The notes under the pieces were generated by a model that had not been told where the DNA came from, made no database searches, and saw nothing but the letters and a program-made list of their open reading frames with translations. The translations under genes were made by a program, and so were the position numbers. DNA of 64,000 nt from CAZUYC01 sp964624475. GTDB lineage: Bacteria > Myxococcota_A > UBA9160 > SMWR01. Shown piece after piece: positions 24,254-31,174 of the stretch. The stretch covers positions 1 to 64,000 of the forward strand of contig CAZUYC010000132.1 of the NCBI GenBank assembly GCA_964624475.1. The letters run 5' to 3'. Every line of letters starts with the position of its first letter. Position 1 is the first letter of the stretch.

Positions 24254-25305
24254 GGCCCCGCGGCCTCGGCGCGCGCGACGAGCCGCTCGCGATCCGGCTG
24301 GCGGCGGCGCCGCTCGTGCCGCTCGCCTGGGTCCTCGGCGCGGGCGCGCGCCTCCAGCGCGCGCTCCATCGCCGGGGACTGCTGCGCGAGGCGCGCCTTC
24401 CCTGTCGGGTGGCCTGCGTCGGGAGCGTCGTCGCGGGCGGCGCCGGAAAGACGCCGGCGGCCGCCTGGCTGGCGTCGCGCCTCGCCCGCCGCGGCCATCG
24501 CGTCGCGATCGCCAGCCGGGGCCATGGAGGCCGGCGTCGCGAGCGCGTGCTCGTCGTCTCCGACGGGAGGCGCGTGCACGCCGGCGGCGCCGCGGCCGGC
24601 GACGAGGCCCTCGTGCTCGCCGCGCACGCCCCCGGCGTCCCGGTGCTCGTCGCGCGCGACCGGGAGCTCGCGGGGCTGCGGGCGCTCGCGCTCTTCGGCG
24701 CGGAGGTCCTGGTGCTCGACGACGGCTTCCAGCACCACCGGCTGCGGCGCGACCTCGACGTGGTGATGCTCGACGCCGGGCTCGGCCTCGGCAACGGCTG
24801 GGTGCTGCCGCGGGGCCCGTTGCGCGAGCCGGTCGAGGCGATCCGCTACGCACACGCGGTGGGCGTCGTGGACGGCGAACTCGCCCCCGAGGAGGAGGCC
24901 GCGCTCGCGCGCTGGTGCCCCGGGGCGTTCCGCTTCCGCGCGCGCCGCCGTCCGCTGGCGCTGCGACCGCTCGCCGGCGGGCCCGCGCGGGGCCCCGGCG
25001 CGCTGCGCGGCCTCGAGGTGGGGATGCTCGCGGGAATCGCGTATCCGGATTCGCTCCGCCGCAGCCTCGAGGCGCTCGGCGCGCGGGTCGTCGCCGAGCG
25101 CTGCTTCGGGGACCACCATCGCTACCGGCCCGCCGACGTGGCCGGCCTCGCGCGTGCGGCAGGGCTCTGGGTCACCACGGAGAAGGATGCCGCGAAGATC
25201 CATCCGGCCTGGGTGGCCGGCGCCGACCTCCAGGTCCTCGCGATCGAGCTCGAGGTCGCCGACGAGCGCGCCGTCCTCGACTGGATCGAGGCGCGCCTGC
25301 GCTGA
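24250..25305 (+). CDS. lpxK: Tetraacyldisaccharide 4'-kinase
   Basis: A 351-residue membrane-associated kinase that makes lipid IVA. An N-terminal amphipathic/membrane segment (about 10-35) leads to an atypical P-loop VGSVVAGGAGKTP (about residues 57-69). The LpxK signature DDGFQHHRLRRDLDVVMLDA, PRGPLREP, and a C-terminal FGDHHRYRPADV plus VTTEKDAAKI follow. The ATG overlaps the waaA stop. The stop lies five bases before a perfect 40-bp inverted repeat that probably terminates the operon. Confidence 0.95.
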   Translation: MRPRGLGARDEPLAIRLAAAPLVPLAWVLGAGARLQRALHRRGLLREARLPCRVACVGSVVAGGAGKTPAAAWLASRLARRGHRVAIASRGHGGRRRERVLVVSDGRRVHAGGAAAGDEALVLAAHAPGVPVLVARDRELAGLRALALFGAEVLVLDDGFQHHRLRRDLDVVMLDAGLGLGNGWVLPRGPLREPVEAIRYAHAVGVVDGELAPEEEAALARWCPGAFRFRARRRPLALRPLAGGPARGPGALRGLEVGMLAGIAYPDSLRRSLEALGARVVAERCFGDHHRYRPADVAGLARAAGLWVTTEKDAAKIHPAWVAGADLQVLAIELEVADERAVLDWIEARLR

Positions 25306-25310
25306 CCTTC

Positions 25311-25421
25311 GGGGACGGTGTTCAGATGTTAAGGATTTTCAGATTCTCCCCTCGCCGGGAGGCATGCCGCGGGACTCCCTCGGGAGAATCTGAAAATCCT
25401 TAACATCTGAACACCGTCCCC
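25311..25421. repeat. Perfect 40-bp inverted repeat (REP/MITE-like)
   Basis: The left arm 25311-25350 and right arm 25382-25421 are exact reverse complements over 40 bases, separated by a 31-base spacer that contains GGCATGCC. The arms contain an AT-rich core (TTAAGGATTTTCAGATTC) unlike the flanks. The element sits between convergent lpxK and the Kdo-kinase-like gene, where it would form a strong bidirectional hairpin. The layout resembles a non-autonomous REP/MITE element; no transposase is nearby. Confidence 0.92.
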
Positions 25422-26258
25422 GACGATGCGCCAGCCGATGCGGTGGATCCACAGGCGGCGGAGCTCGCGCGGGAGGTGGCGGAGCAGGGCGCGGCGCAGG
25501 GAGCGATCCGATCCGGTGTAGGCGCGCAGGAAGGCGGCGCGGCCGCGCGCGCCGAGGCGGCCCGCGAGGCCGCGCTTCACGAGCGAGCGGTGGAGACGCA
25601 TCAGCTCCGCGAGCCGGGCCGCGGCGTCCGCTGGGCGGCCGCAGCGCGCGCGGTCGAGGTCGACGAAGAGCGCCTCGCAGCCGGCGTCGCCCTCGCGCAG
25701 CAGCAGGTTCCCCGAGCCGAGGTCGGGGTGGCGGCCCCCCGCGTCGTGGAAGCGGCGCAGCGCCGCCCCGGCGGCGGCGGCCGCGCGCAGCACGCGGGCG
25801 CGGTCGGGACCGGTGGCGAGGAAGGCGGTGCCGTCGCGGGCGCGCGGCTCGTACCAGCTCGCGACGGCGGCGCGCCAGAGGCCCCCGCGTCGCTCCGCGG
25901 CGACGAGCGCCGGGCGGGCCACCGGCGCGCCCGCCGCGACGAGCCGCGCCGCGACGCGGAGCTCGCGGACCGAGCGTCCGACGCCGAGGACGCGCTCGCC
26001 CCAGAGACCGGCGAGGAGCCCGCCGTGGCGCGCCGGGCGCAGGTGCAGGCAGCGCGCATCGGGGAGCGTGACGCAGGCCGTCCGCGCGCGACCCCGCGGC
26101 CCGGGCTCGGCGCTCGCGAACAGGCGCGCGAGCCCACCGGGCTCGAGCAGGCCGAGCCGCTCGGCCTCCGCGGCGAGGGACGGCGTCGCGAGCAAGAAGC
26201 AGCGGCCGCGGCGGAGCGCGCGCGGCTCGGGAGGCTTTGCCACGGCGGTGTCCGACAT
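25329..26258 (-). CDS. Kdo-kinase-like (KdkA/WaaP) LPS kinase
   Basis: A 309-residue protein with a protein-kinase-like fold of the KdkA/WaaP/InaA type, which phosphorylates Kdo or heptose in the LPS inner core. The catalytic loop reads HPDLGSGNLLL (about residue 180; HPDL in place of HADL) and the metal-binding segment is FVDLDRAR (about 200). GVGRSVRELRVAARLVAAGAP is the N-lobe. It starts at ATG 26258, overlapping the start of the divergent GT9 gene. The last 29 residues (from VGDGVQMLRIFRF) and the TAA are entirely encoded by the inverted repeat, so the native end was extended or replaced by that insertion. Confidence 0.78.
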   Translation of the reverse strand: MSDTAVAKPPEPRALRRGRCFLLATPSLAAEAERLGLLEPGGLARLFASAEPGPRGRARTACVTLPDARCLHLRPARHGGLLAGLWGERVLGVGRSVRELRVAARLVAAGAPVARPALVAAERRGGLWRAAVASWYEPRARDGTAFLATGPDRARVLRAAAAAGAALRRFHDAGGRHPDLGSGNLLLREGDAGCEALFVDLDRARCGRPADAAARLAELMRLHRSLVKRGLAGRLGARGRAAFLRAYTGSDRSLRRALLRHLPRELRRLWIHRIGWRIVGDGVQMLRIFRFSRGSPAACLPARGESENP

Positions 26259-27397
26259 CGGGCGGTATCCTACCCGACCCCTGCCACCCCGGATCGAGGC
26301 GCGCCATCGCCGTCTGCCTGAATCCGCTCGCGAGCCCTCCCCGGGCCGACCGCATCCTGATCGTGCGGCTCGGCGCGGTCGGCGACGTCGCGCGGACGCT
26401 TCCGGCCGCCTCGTGCCTCCGCGCCGCATGGCCCGGCGCGCACCTCGCCTGGCTCGTCGAGGCGCCGGCGGCGAGCCTCGTCGCCGCGCAGCCGTGGGTC
26501 GACGAGACGATCGTCTTTCCGCGACCCTTCCGCGCCGGCCCGCGTCGGGACCCCGGTCGCACGCGCGCCCTTCGCGAGCTCGCCGTCTTCCTGGCGCGCC
26601 TGCGCGCGCGCCGCTTCGATCTCGTCGTCGACTTCCACTCCATCCTGCGCTCGGCGCTGCTCGCGCTGGCGACGGGCGCGCGCCGGCGCGTCGCCTACGC
26701 GCGCCCCTTCGGCCGCGAGCTCGCGTGGCTGCTCGCGACGCATCGCGCGCGCGTCGCTCCGGCGCGGGTGAGCCGATTCGAGCGCAACGAGGCGCTCGTG
26801 CGCTTCCTCGGGGCACCGGCGAAGCCCGCGCCGCGCCCGCTCCGCGTCGGCCCCGCGGCGCTCGCCGCGATGCGCGAGCGGCTCGGAGGCGGACCCGCTC
26901 CCCTCGCGATCCATCCCGGGACGAGCGAGGGCGGGCGGCACAAGCGCGTCGCGGTGGAGGTCCTCGCGGGCGCGGCGCATGCCCTCTTCGCCGAGCTCGG
27001 GATCCCGACCGTCGTGACCTTCGGCCCGGCGCGCGACGACCTGCGGCTCGCCGAGGCCGTGGTGGCGGCCGCGGGCGGGGCGGCACGGCTCGCGCCGCCG
27101 ACGCCGGACCTCGCCGACCTGGCCGCGCTCTTCGCCTGCTCGCGCCTCGCGATCGGCCCGGACACCGGCCCGCTCCACGTGGCGGCCCTCGCCGGCACGC
27201 CGGTCGTCCAGCTGCTCGGCCCGACGGATCCGATCGAGAACGCGCCCTGGCCCGAAACGCCGTCGCGCCGGCTGCGCGACGCCGTGGGAGCCCCGGGCCG
27301 GGGCGGCGAGATCGGCGCCGAGGCGATCGCCCTGGCGGCGCGGGAGCTCCTCGGCGCGGCTGCGCGATCGGATCGGAGCGCCGGAGCCGCGGGGTGA
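26237..27397 (+). CDS. GT9 heptosyltransferase-like protein
   Basis: A 386-residue GT9 enzyme likely adding heptose from ADP-heptose to the LPS inner core. It has ILIVRLGAVGDVARTLPAA (typical N-terminus), LAIHPGTSEGGRHKR, the ADP-heptose-binding region LAIGPDTGPLHVAALAGTPVV, and LGPTDPIENAPW. The start is uncertain: TTG 26237 overlaps the divergent kinase gene, and no ATG or GTG occurs between it and RILIVRLG, so initiation could be at a rare codon further in. It overlaps the following GT2 by GTGA. Confidence 0.85.
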   Translation: MPRRCPTSGGILPDPCHPGSRRAIAVCLNPLASPPRADRILIVRLGAVGDVARTLPAASCLRAAWPGAHLAWLVEAPAASLVAAQPWVDETIVFPRPFRAGPRRDPGRTRALRELAVFLARLRARRFDLVVDFHSILRSALLALATGARRRVAYARPFGRELAWLLATHRARVAPARVSRFERNEALVRFLGAPAKPAPRPLRVGPAALAAMRERLGGGPAPLAIHPGTSEGGRHKRVAVEVLAGAAHALFAELGIPTVVTFGPARDDLRLAEAVVAAAGGAARLAPPTPDLADLAALFACSRLAIGPDTGPLHVAALAGTPVVQLLGPTDPIENAPWPETPSRRLRDAVGAPGRGGEIGAEAIALAARELLGAAARSDRSAGAAG

Positions 27398-28353
27398 CCG
27401 ACCTCTCGATCGTGGTCGTGACGTGGAACACGCGCGAGCTCGTGGCCCGCTGCCTCGCGACGGCAATGCGCGCGGTGGCCGCCTGCGGGCCGCGCCTCGC
27501 CTGCGAGCTCATCGTCGTCGACAATGGCTCGCGCGACGGCACGCCCGAGGCGGTCCGCGAGCGCTTCCCGGCCGCGCGCCTCGTCGTGCTCCCGCGCAAC
27601 CTGGGCTTCGCCGCCGGCGCGAACCGCGGGCTCGCCGCGGCGCGCGGCCGCCATGCGCTGCTGCTCAACAGCGATGCCGGGCTCGTCCCCGGGGCGATCG
27701 AGCGAGCCGTCGCCTACCTCGATGCGCACCCGGACGTCGGGGTCGTGGGCCCGCGCCTGCTGCGTCCGGACGGGCGGCCGCGCTCGAACGCACACCGCTA
27801 TCCGCGCCTCGCGAGCGAGCTCCTGCCGCCCGGCCTCCTCGCGCTCCCGCGGCGCCTGCGCCGGTGGCGCGCGCTCGGACGGGGACCCGCGGACGTGGAG
27901 GCCGTGCGGGGCGCCGCGCTCTTCCTGCGCCGCGACGTCCTGCGCCGGGTCGGCGCGCTCCCGGAGCAGTACTTCTTCTTCCTCGAGGAGACCGACTGGT
28001 GCTGGAGGGTCCGCGCGGCGGGCCTGCGCGTCGTGGAGCTCCCCGGCGCCCGCGTCGTGCATCTCTCGGGGGCGAGCAGCAAGAGGCTTCGCCCTTCGGA
28101 GACGAGGATCGAGTACCATCGCTCGCTGTACCGCTTCTTCCTCCGGCACCGCGGCGTCGGCCGCGCGGCGGTGGTGTGGATGCTGCGCTTCGCGAAGAGC
28201 CTGGCCCGCGTCGTCGGCGGGGCGCCGCTCGCGCTCGTGAGGCCCGAGCTGCGCCCGCGCTGGCGCGTCCATCGCGACGTCCTCGCCTGGCACCTGCGCG
28301 GCTGCCCCTCCGGCGTGGGGCTCGCCGGGCTGCGGGCCGGGGAGGGCCCGTGA
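27394..28353 (+). CDS. GT2 glycosyltransferase (rhamnosyltransferase-like)
   Basis: A 319-residue GT-A enzyme. It has LSIVVVTWNTRELVARCL, VDNGSRDGT, the LLNSDAGLVPGAIE metal-binding region, RGAALFLRRDVL, and the base-region EETDWCWRVRAAG, all standard for GT2 enzymes of the rhamnosyltransferase/WbbL type. The C-terminal 80 residues are basic and helical, suited to membrane attachment. It is coupled to the heptosyltransferase upstream (GTGA) and to hldE downstream, so it most likely acts in LPS core or O-chain assembly. The sugar donor cannot be told from sequence. Confidence 0.85.
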   Translation: MTDLSIVVVTWNTRELVARCLATAMRAVAACGPRLACELIVVDNGSRDGTPEAVRERFPAARLVVLPRNLGFAAGANRGLAAARGRHALLLNSDAGLVPGAIERAVAYLDAHPDVGVVGPRLLRPDGRPRSNAHRYPRLASELLPPGLLALPRRLRRWRALGRGPADVEAVRGAALFLRRDVLRRVGALPEQYFFFLEETDWCWRVRAAGLRVVELPGARVVHLSGASSKRLRPSETRIEYHRSLYRFFLRHRGVGRAAVVWMLRFAKSLARVVGGAPLALVRPELRPRWRVHRDVLAWHLRGCPSGVGLAGLRAGEGP

Positions 28354-29360
28354 AGCCCGACCTCGCGCGCCTCGCCGCGCTGCTCGAGCGCTTTCCAAGG
28401 CTGCGCCTGCTCGTGGTCGGCGACGTCGTGCTCGACGAGTACCTCTGGGGCACGGTCGAGCGCGTGAGCCCCGAGGCTCCAGTGCCGGTGGTGCACGTGC
28501 GCGACGAGACGGTCGTCCTCGGCGGAGCCGCGAACGTCGCGCGCAACGTGGTGGCGCTCGGCGGCCGGGTGGCGCTCTGCTCGGTGGTCGGCGACGACGC
28601 CGCGGGTGCGCGCATCGGCGAGCTCGTGAAGGAGCTCGGCGTCGACCCCGGGGGCCTCGTCGTCGCGCCCGGGCGGACGACCACGCGCAAGACCCGGGTG
28701 ATCGCGCGCCCGCAGCAGGTGGTGCGCTTCGACCGGGAAACGCACGACCCGCTCGCCCCCGCGACCGCGGCGAGGCTCCTCGAGGCCGTCGACGCGGCGC
28801 TGCGCGGGATCGACGGAGCGATCGTCGCGGATTACGGCAAGGGGGTGCTCGTGCCGCGCACCGCGATCGCCGCGATGCGGCGCCTCGGCGCGGCGGGCGT
28901 GCCGGTGGTGGTGGACCCGAAGGCGGCGCTCGCCCCGTACCGGGGCGCGGAGCTGCTCAAGCCCAACCTGCGCGAGGCCGCGGCGCTCTCGGGAATCGCG
29001 ATCCGGGGCAGCGCGGACCTCGCGCGCGCCGCGGCGCGCCTGCGCCGGCGGATCGGCGGCGGTGCGCTCGCCGTGACGCGCGGTGCCGAGGGGATGACGC
29101 TCTTCGAGGGGGACGCCGCGGGCGTGGACGTCGCGACGGCCCGCCGCGAGGTCTTCGACGTGCAGGGGGCCGGCGACACCACGATCGCCGCGCTCGCGCT
29201 CGCGCTGCGCGCGGGCGCGACGCTCTTCGAGGCGGCGGTGATCGCGAACGCGGCCGCCGGCGTGGTGGTAGGCAAGGTCGGCACCGCCACCGCGAGCGCC
29301 GACGAGGTGCGGCCATGCCTGCCGGCCGCCCTCGCAGCGGCGCTCGGGAGGGTCGCGTGA
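28350..29360 (+). CDS. hldE: D-glycero-beta-D-manno-heptose-7-phosphate kinase
   Basis: A 336-residue PfkB-family kinase matching the N-terminal (RfaE domain I) half of HldE, which phosphorylates heptose 7-phosphate for ADP-heptose synthesis. It has LLVVGDVVLDEYLWGTVERVS, GGAANVARNVVALGG, DYGKGVL, LLKPNLREAAALSG, and the catalytic QGAGDTTIAAL (about residue 272). The nucleotidyltransferase half of bifunctional HldE is missing, so the second activity must be encoded elsewhere. The start is GTG, overlapping the GT2 stop. Its product would feed the GT9 enzyme two genes upstream. Confidence 0.92.
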   Translation: MKPDLARLAALLERFPRLRLLVVGDVVLDEYLWGTVERVSPEAPVPVVHVRDETVVLGGAANVARNVVALGGRVALCSVVGDDAAGARIGELVKELGVDPGGLVVAPGRTTTRKTRVIARPQQVVRFDRETHDPLAPATAARLLEAVDAALRGIDGAIVADYGKGVLVPRTAIAAMRRLGAAGVPVVVDPKAALAPYRGAELLKPNLREAAALSGIAIRGSADLARAAARLRRRIGGGALAVTRGAEGMTLFEGDAAGVDVATARREVFDVQGAGDTTIAALALALRAGATLFEAAVIANAAAGVVVGKVGTATASADEVRPCLPAALAAALGRVA

Positions 29361-30247
29361 TCCGCAGCATGACGGGCTTCGGCCGCTCGAGCTTCCAGCT
29401 GGGCGAGCTCGCGTTCGACGTCGAGCTGCGCTCGGTGAACCACCGCTACCTCGACGCGCGCGTGAAGCTGCCGCGCCTGCTCGCCGGCTTCGAGGCCGAC
29501 GTGCGCGCCCGCCTCCAGGCGCGGCTCGGCCGCGGGAAGGTCGACCTCTCCGTGACTTCGTCCGCGCCCGCAGGCCTCGCGCCGCGGCTCGAGATCGACC
29601 TCGACGCGGCGCGCGAGTACCTGCGCGCGGCCCGCGCGCTGCGCGAGAGCGAGGACGTGGCGGGAGAGCTCGGCGTGGCTCAGCTGCTCGCCCTCCCCGG
29701 CGTCGCGTGCTTCGTCGAGCTCGAGCTGCCCGGGGAGTCGCTGCGCGAGGGTCTCGAGGGCGCCGTCGACGCGGCGCTCGACGCCGCCGATGCGATGCGC
29801 AGCCGCGAGGGGGCTGTCCTCGAGCGAGACCTGCGCGAGCGCCTGGCCAGGGTGGAGGAGCTCGCCCGCTCGGTCGAGTCGCGCTCCGACTCGGTCCAGA
29901 AGGGCGTCCGCGAGCGCCTGCGCCGCCGCGCCGACCAGCTCCGGCAGGAGACCGGGCTCCTCGACGAGGCGCGCCTGCACCAGGAGATCGTCTTCGCCGC
30001 CGACCGGCTCGACATCGTCGAGGAGCTGGTGCGGCTGCGCAGCCACGTCGAACAGTTCCGCCGCGTCCTGGACGACGCGGGTCCCGGCAAGCCCGTCGGC
30101 CGCCGCCTCGACTTCCTGCTCCAGGAGTTCTCGCGTGAGGCCAACACGATCGGGTCCAAGGCCAGCGACGCACCGGTCGCGCACTCGATCGTGGAGCTCA
30201 AGATCGAGATCGAGCGGCTGCGCGAACAGGTGCAGAACCTTGAGTGA
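29357..30247 (+). CDS. yicC: YicC-family endoribonuclease
   Basis: A 296-residue protein. The YicC/YloC family is now regarded as endoribonucleases involved in RNA turnover. Signatures are IRSMTGFGRSS at the N-terminus, ELRSVNHRYLD, and the C-terminal DUF1732 part with LDEARLHQEIVFAADRLDIVEEL and GRRLDFLLQEFSREANTIGSK, ending in a coiled helix. GTG 29357 overlaps the hldE stop, with GGGAGGG upstream. The yicC-DUF370-gmk order is well known in deltaproteobacteria and Firmicutes. Confidence 0.94.
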   Translation: MIRSMTGFGRSSFQLGELAFDVELRSVNHRYLDARVKLPRLLAGFEADVRARLQARLGRGKVDLSVTSSAPAGLAPRLEIDLDAAREYLRAARALRESEDVAGELGVAQLLALPGVACFVELELPGESLREGLEGAVDAALDAADAMRSREGAVLERDLRERLARVEELARSVESRSDSVQKGVRERLRRRADQLRQETGLLDEARLHQEIVFAADRLDIVEELVRLRSHVEQFRRVLDDAGPGKPVGRRLDFLLQEFSREANTIGSKASDAPVAHSIVELKIEIERLREQVQNLE

Positions 30248-30506
30248 CTTTGAGCTCCTGAACCTCGGCTACGGGAACCTCGTCGTGCGCTCCCGGGTCG
30301 TCGCGATCGTGTCCCCGCAGTCGGCACCGATGCGGCGGCTGCGCGAAGAGGCGTCGAGCCGGGGCAAGCTCATCGACGCGACCCAGGGCCGCCGCACGCG
30401 CTCGATCATCGTGACCGACAGCGACCACGTGATCCTCTCGGCGGTGAACACCGAGACGATCGCGGCCCGTCTGGGGCAGGACGGCGCCGCCCAGGTCGCG
30501 GAATGA
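30240..30506 (+). CDS. RemA/DUF370-family DNA-binding protein
   Basis: An 88-residue protein of the DUF370 family. In Bacillus the RemA member is an oligomeric DNA-binding regulator of biofilm matrix genes. The family core is all present: LLNLGYGNLVVRSRVVAIVSP, SAPMRRLREEA, GKLIDATQGRRTRSIIVTD and SDHVILSAVNTETIAARL. The start is TTG 30240, overlapping the yicC end and fitting the family N-terminus; no better in-frame start exists. It overlaps gmk by ATGA. Its role here is inferred only from the family. Confidence 0.88.
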   Translation: MSDFELLNLGYGNLVVRSRVVAIVSPQSAPMRRLREEASSRGKLIDATQGRRTRSIIVTDSDHVILSAVNTETIAARLGQDGAAQVAE

Positions 30507-31168
30507 GCGGGAGGACCGGGATTCCCTTCGTGGTGGCGGCGCCCTCGGGCACCGGGAAGACGACCGTGTGCCGGCGCGTGGTCGAGCGCGACCCGGGGGT
30601 CGAGCTGTCGGTCTCGCACACCACGCGCGAGCGCCGTCCCGGCGAGCGGGACGGGGTCGCCTACCACTTCGTCTCGGGCGAGGCCTTCCAGCGCCTGATC
30701 GACGCGGGGCGCTTCCTCGAGTGGGCGGAGTATCACGGCAACCGCTACGGGACGAGCCGGGCCACCCTCGAGGAGCCGCTCGCTCGCGGCCACGACGTGC
30801 TGCTCGAGATCGAGGTCCAGGGCGCGCGCCAGGTGCGCGAGCGGCGCTCCGACGCCCGCCTGATCTTCCTGCTGCCCCCCTCGATGGACGCGCTCGCCGC
30901 GCGTCTGCGCTCGCGCGGCACCGAGTCGGCCGAGGCCGTGGCGGCGCGCCTGTGCCTCGCGCAGCGCGAGCTCGCCCAGGCGGACGGGCTCTTCCACTAC
31001 GCCCTCGTGAACGAAGACCTCGAGCGCTGCGTGTCGGATCTCGGCTCGATTCTCGACGCCGAGCGCCTCGGCAGGGCGGCTCCGCTGCGCGGTCGCTTCG
31101 CTCCGGCCACGGCCCTGGCGAGGCTGCGCGAGGCCGCGTTGCCGCCGCGCGCCGATCGGATATCCTAA
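30503..31168 (+). CDS. gmk: Guanylate kinase
   Basis: A 221-residue enzyme converting GMP to GDP. It has P-loop APSGTGKTT (about residue 13), SVSHTTRERRPGERDGVAYHFVS, the GMP-binding FLEWAEYHGNRYGTS, and DVLLEIEVQGARQVRERR. The C-terminal 40 residues (RLGRAAPLRGRFAP...) extend beyond the usual end and look unstructured. It overlaps the DUF370 gene by ATGA. No rpoZ follows, although gmk-rpoZ-spoT is the common arrangement; the relA/spoT gene begins six bases later. Confidence 0.95.
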   Translation: MSGRTGIPFVVAAPSGTGKTTVCRRVVERDPGVELSVSHTTRERRPGERDGVAYHFVSGEAFQRLIDAGRFLEWAEYHGNRYGTSRATLEEPLARGHDVLLEIEVQGARQVRERRSDARLIFLLPPSMDALAARLRSRGTESAEAVAARLCLAQRELAQADGLFHYALVNEDLERCVSDLGSILDAERLGRAAPLRGRFAPATALARLREAALPPRADRIS

Positions 31169-31174
31169 AGCCAA

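Noticed and set aside
25443..26321. Plus-strand open frame opposite the Kdo-kinase-like gene
   Set aside because: Ala/Glu/Arg-rich shadow; the minus strand holds the HPDLGSGN and FVDLD kinase motifs.
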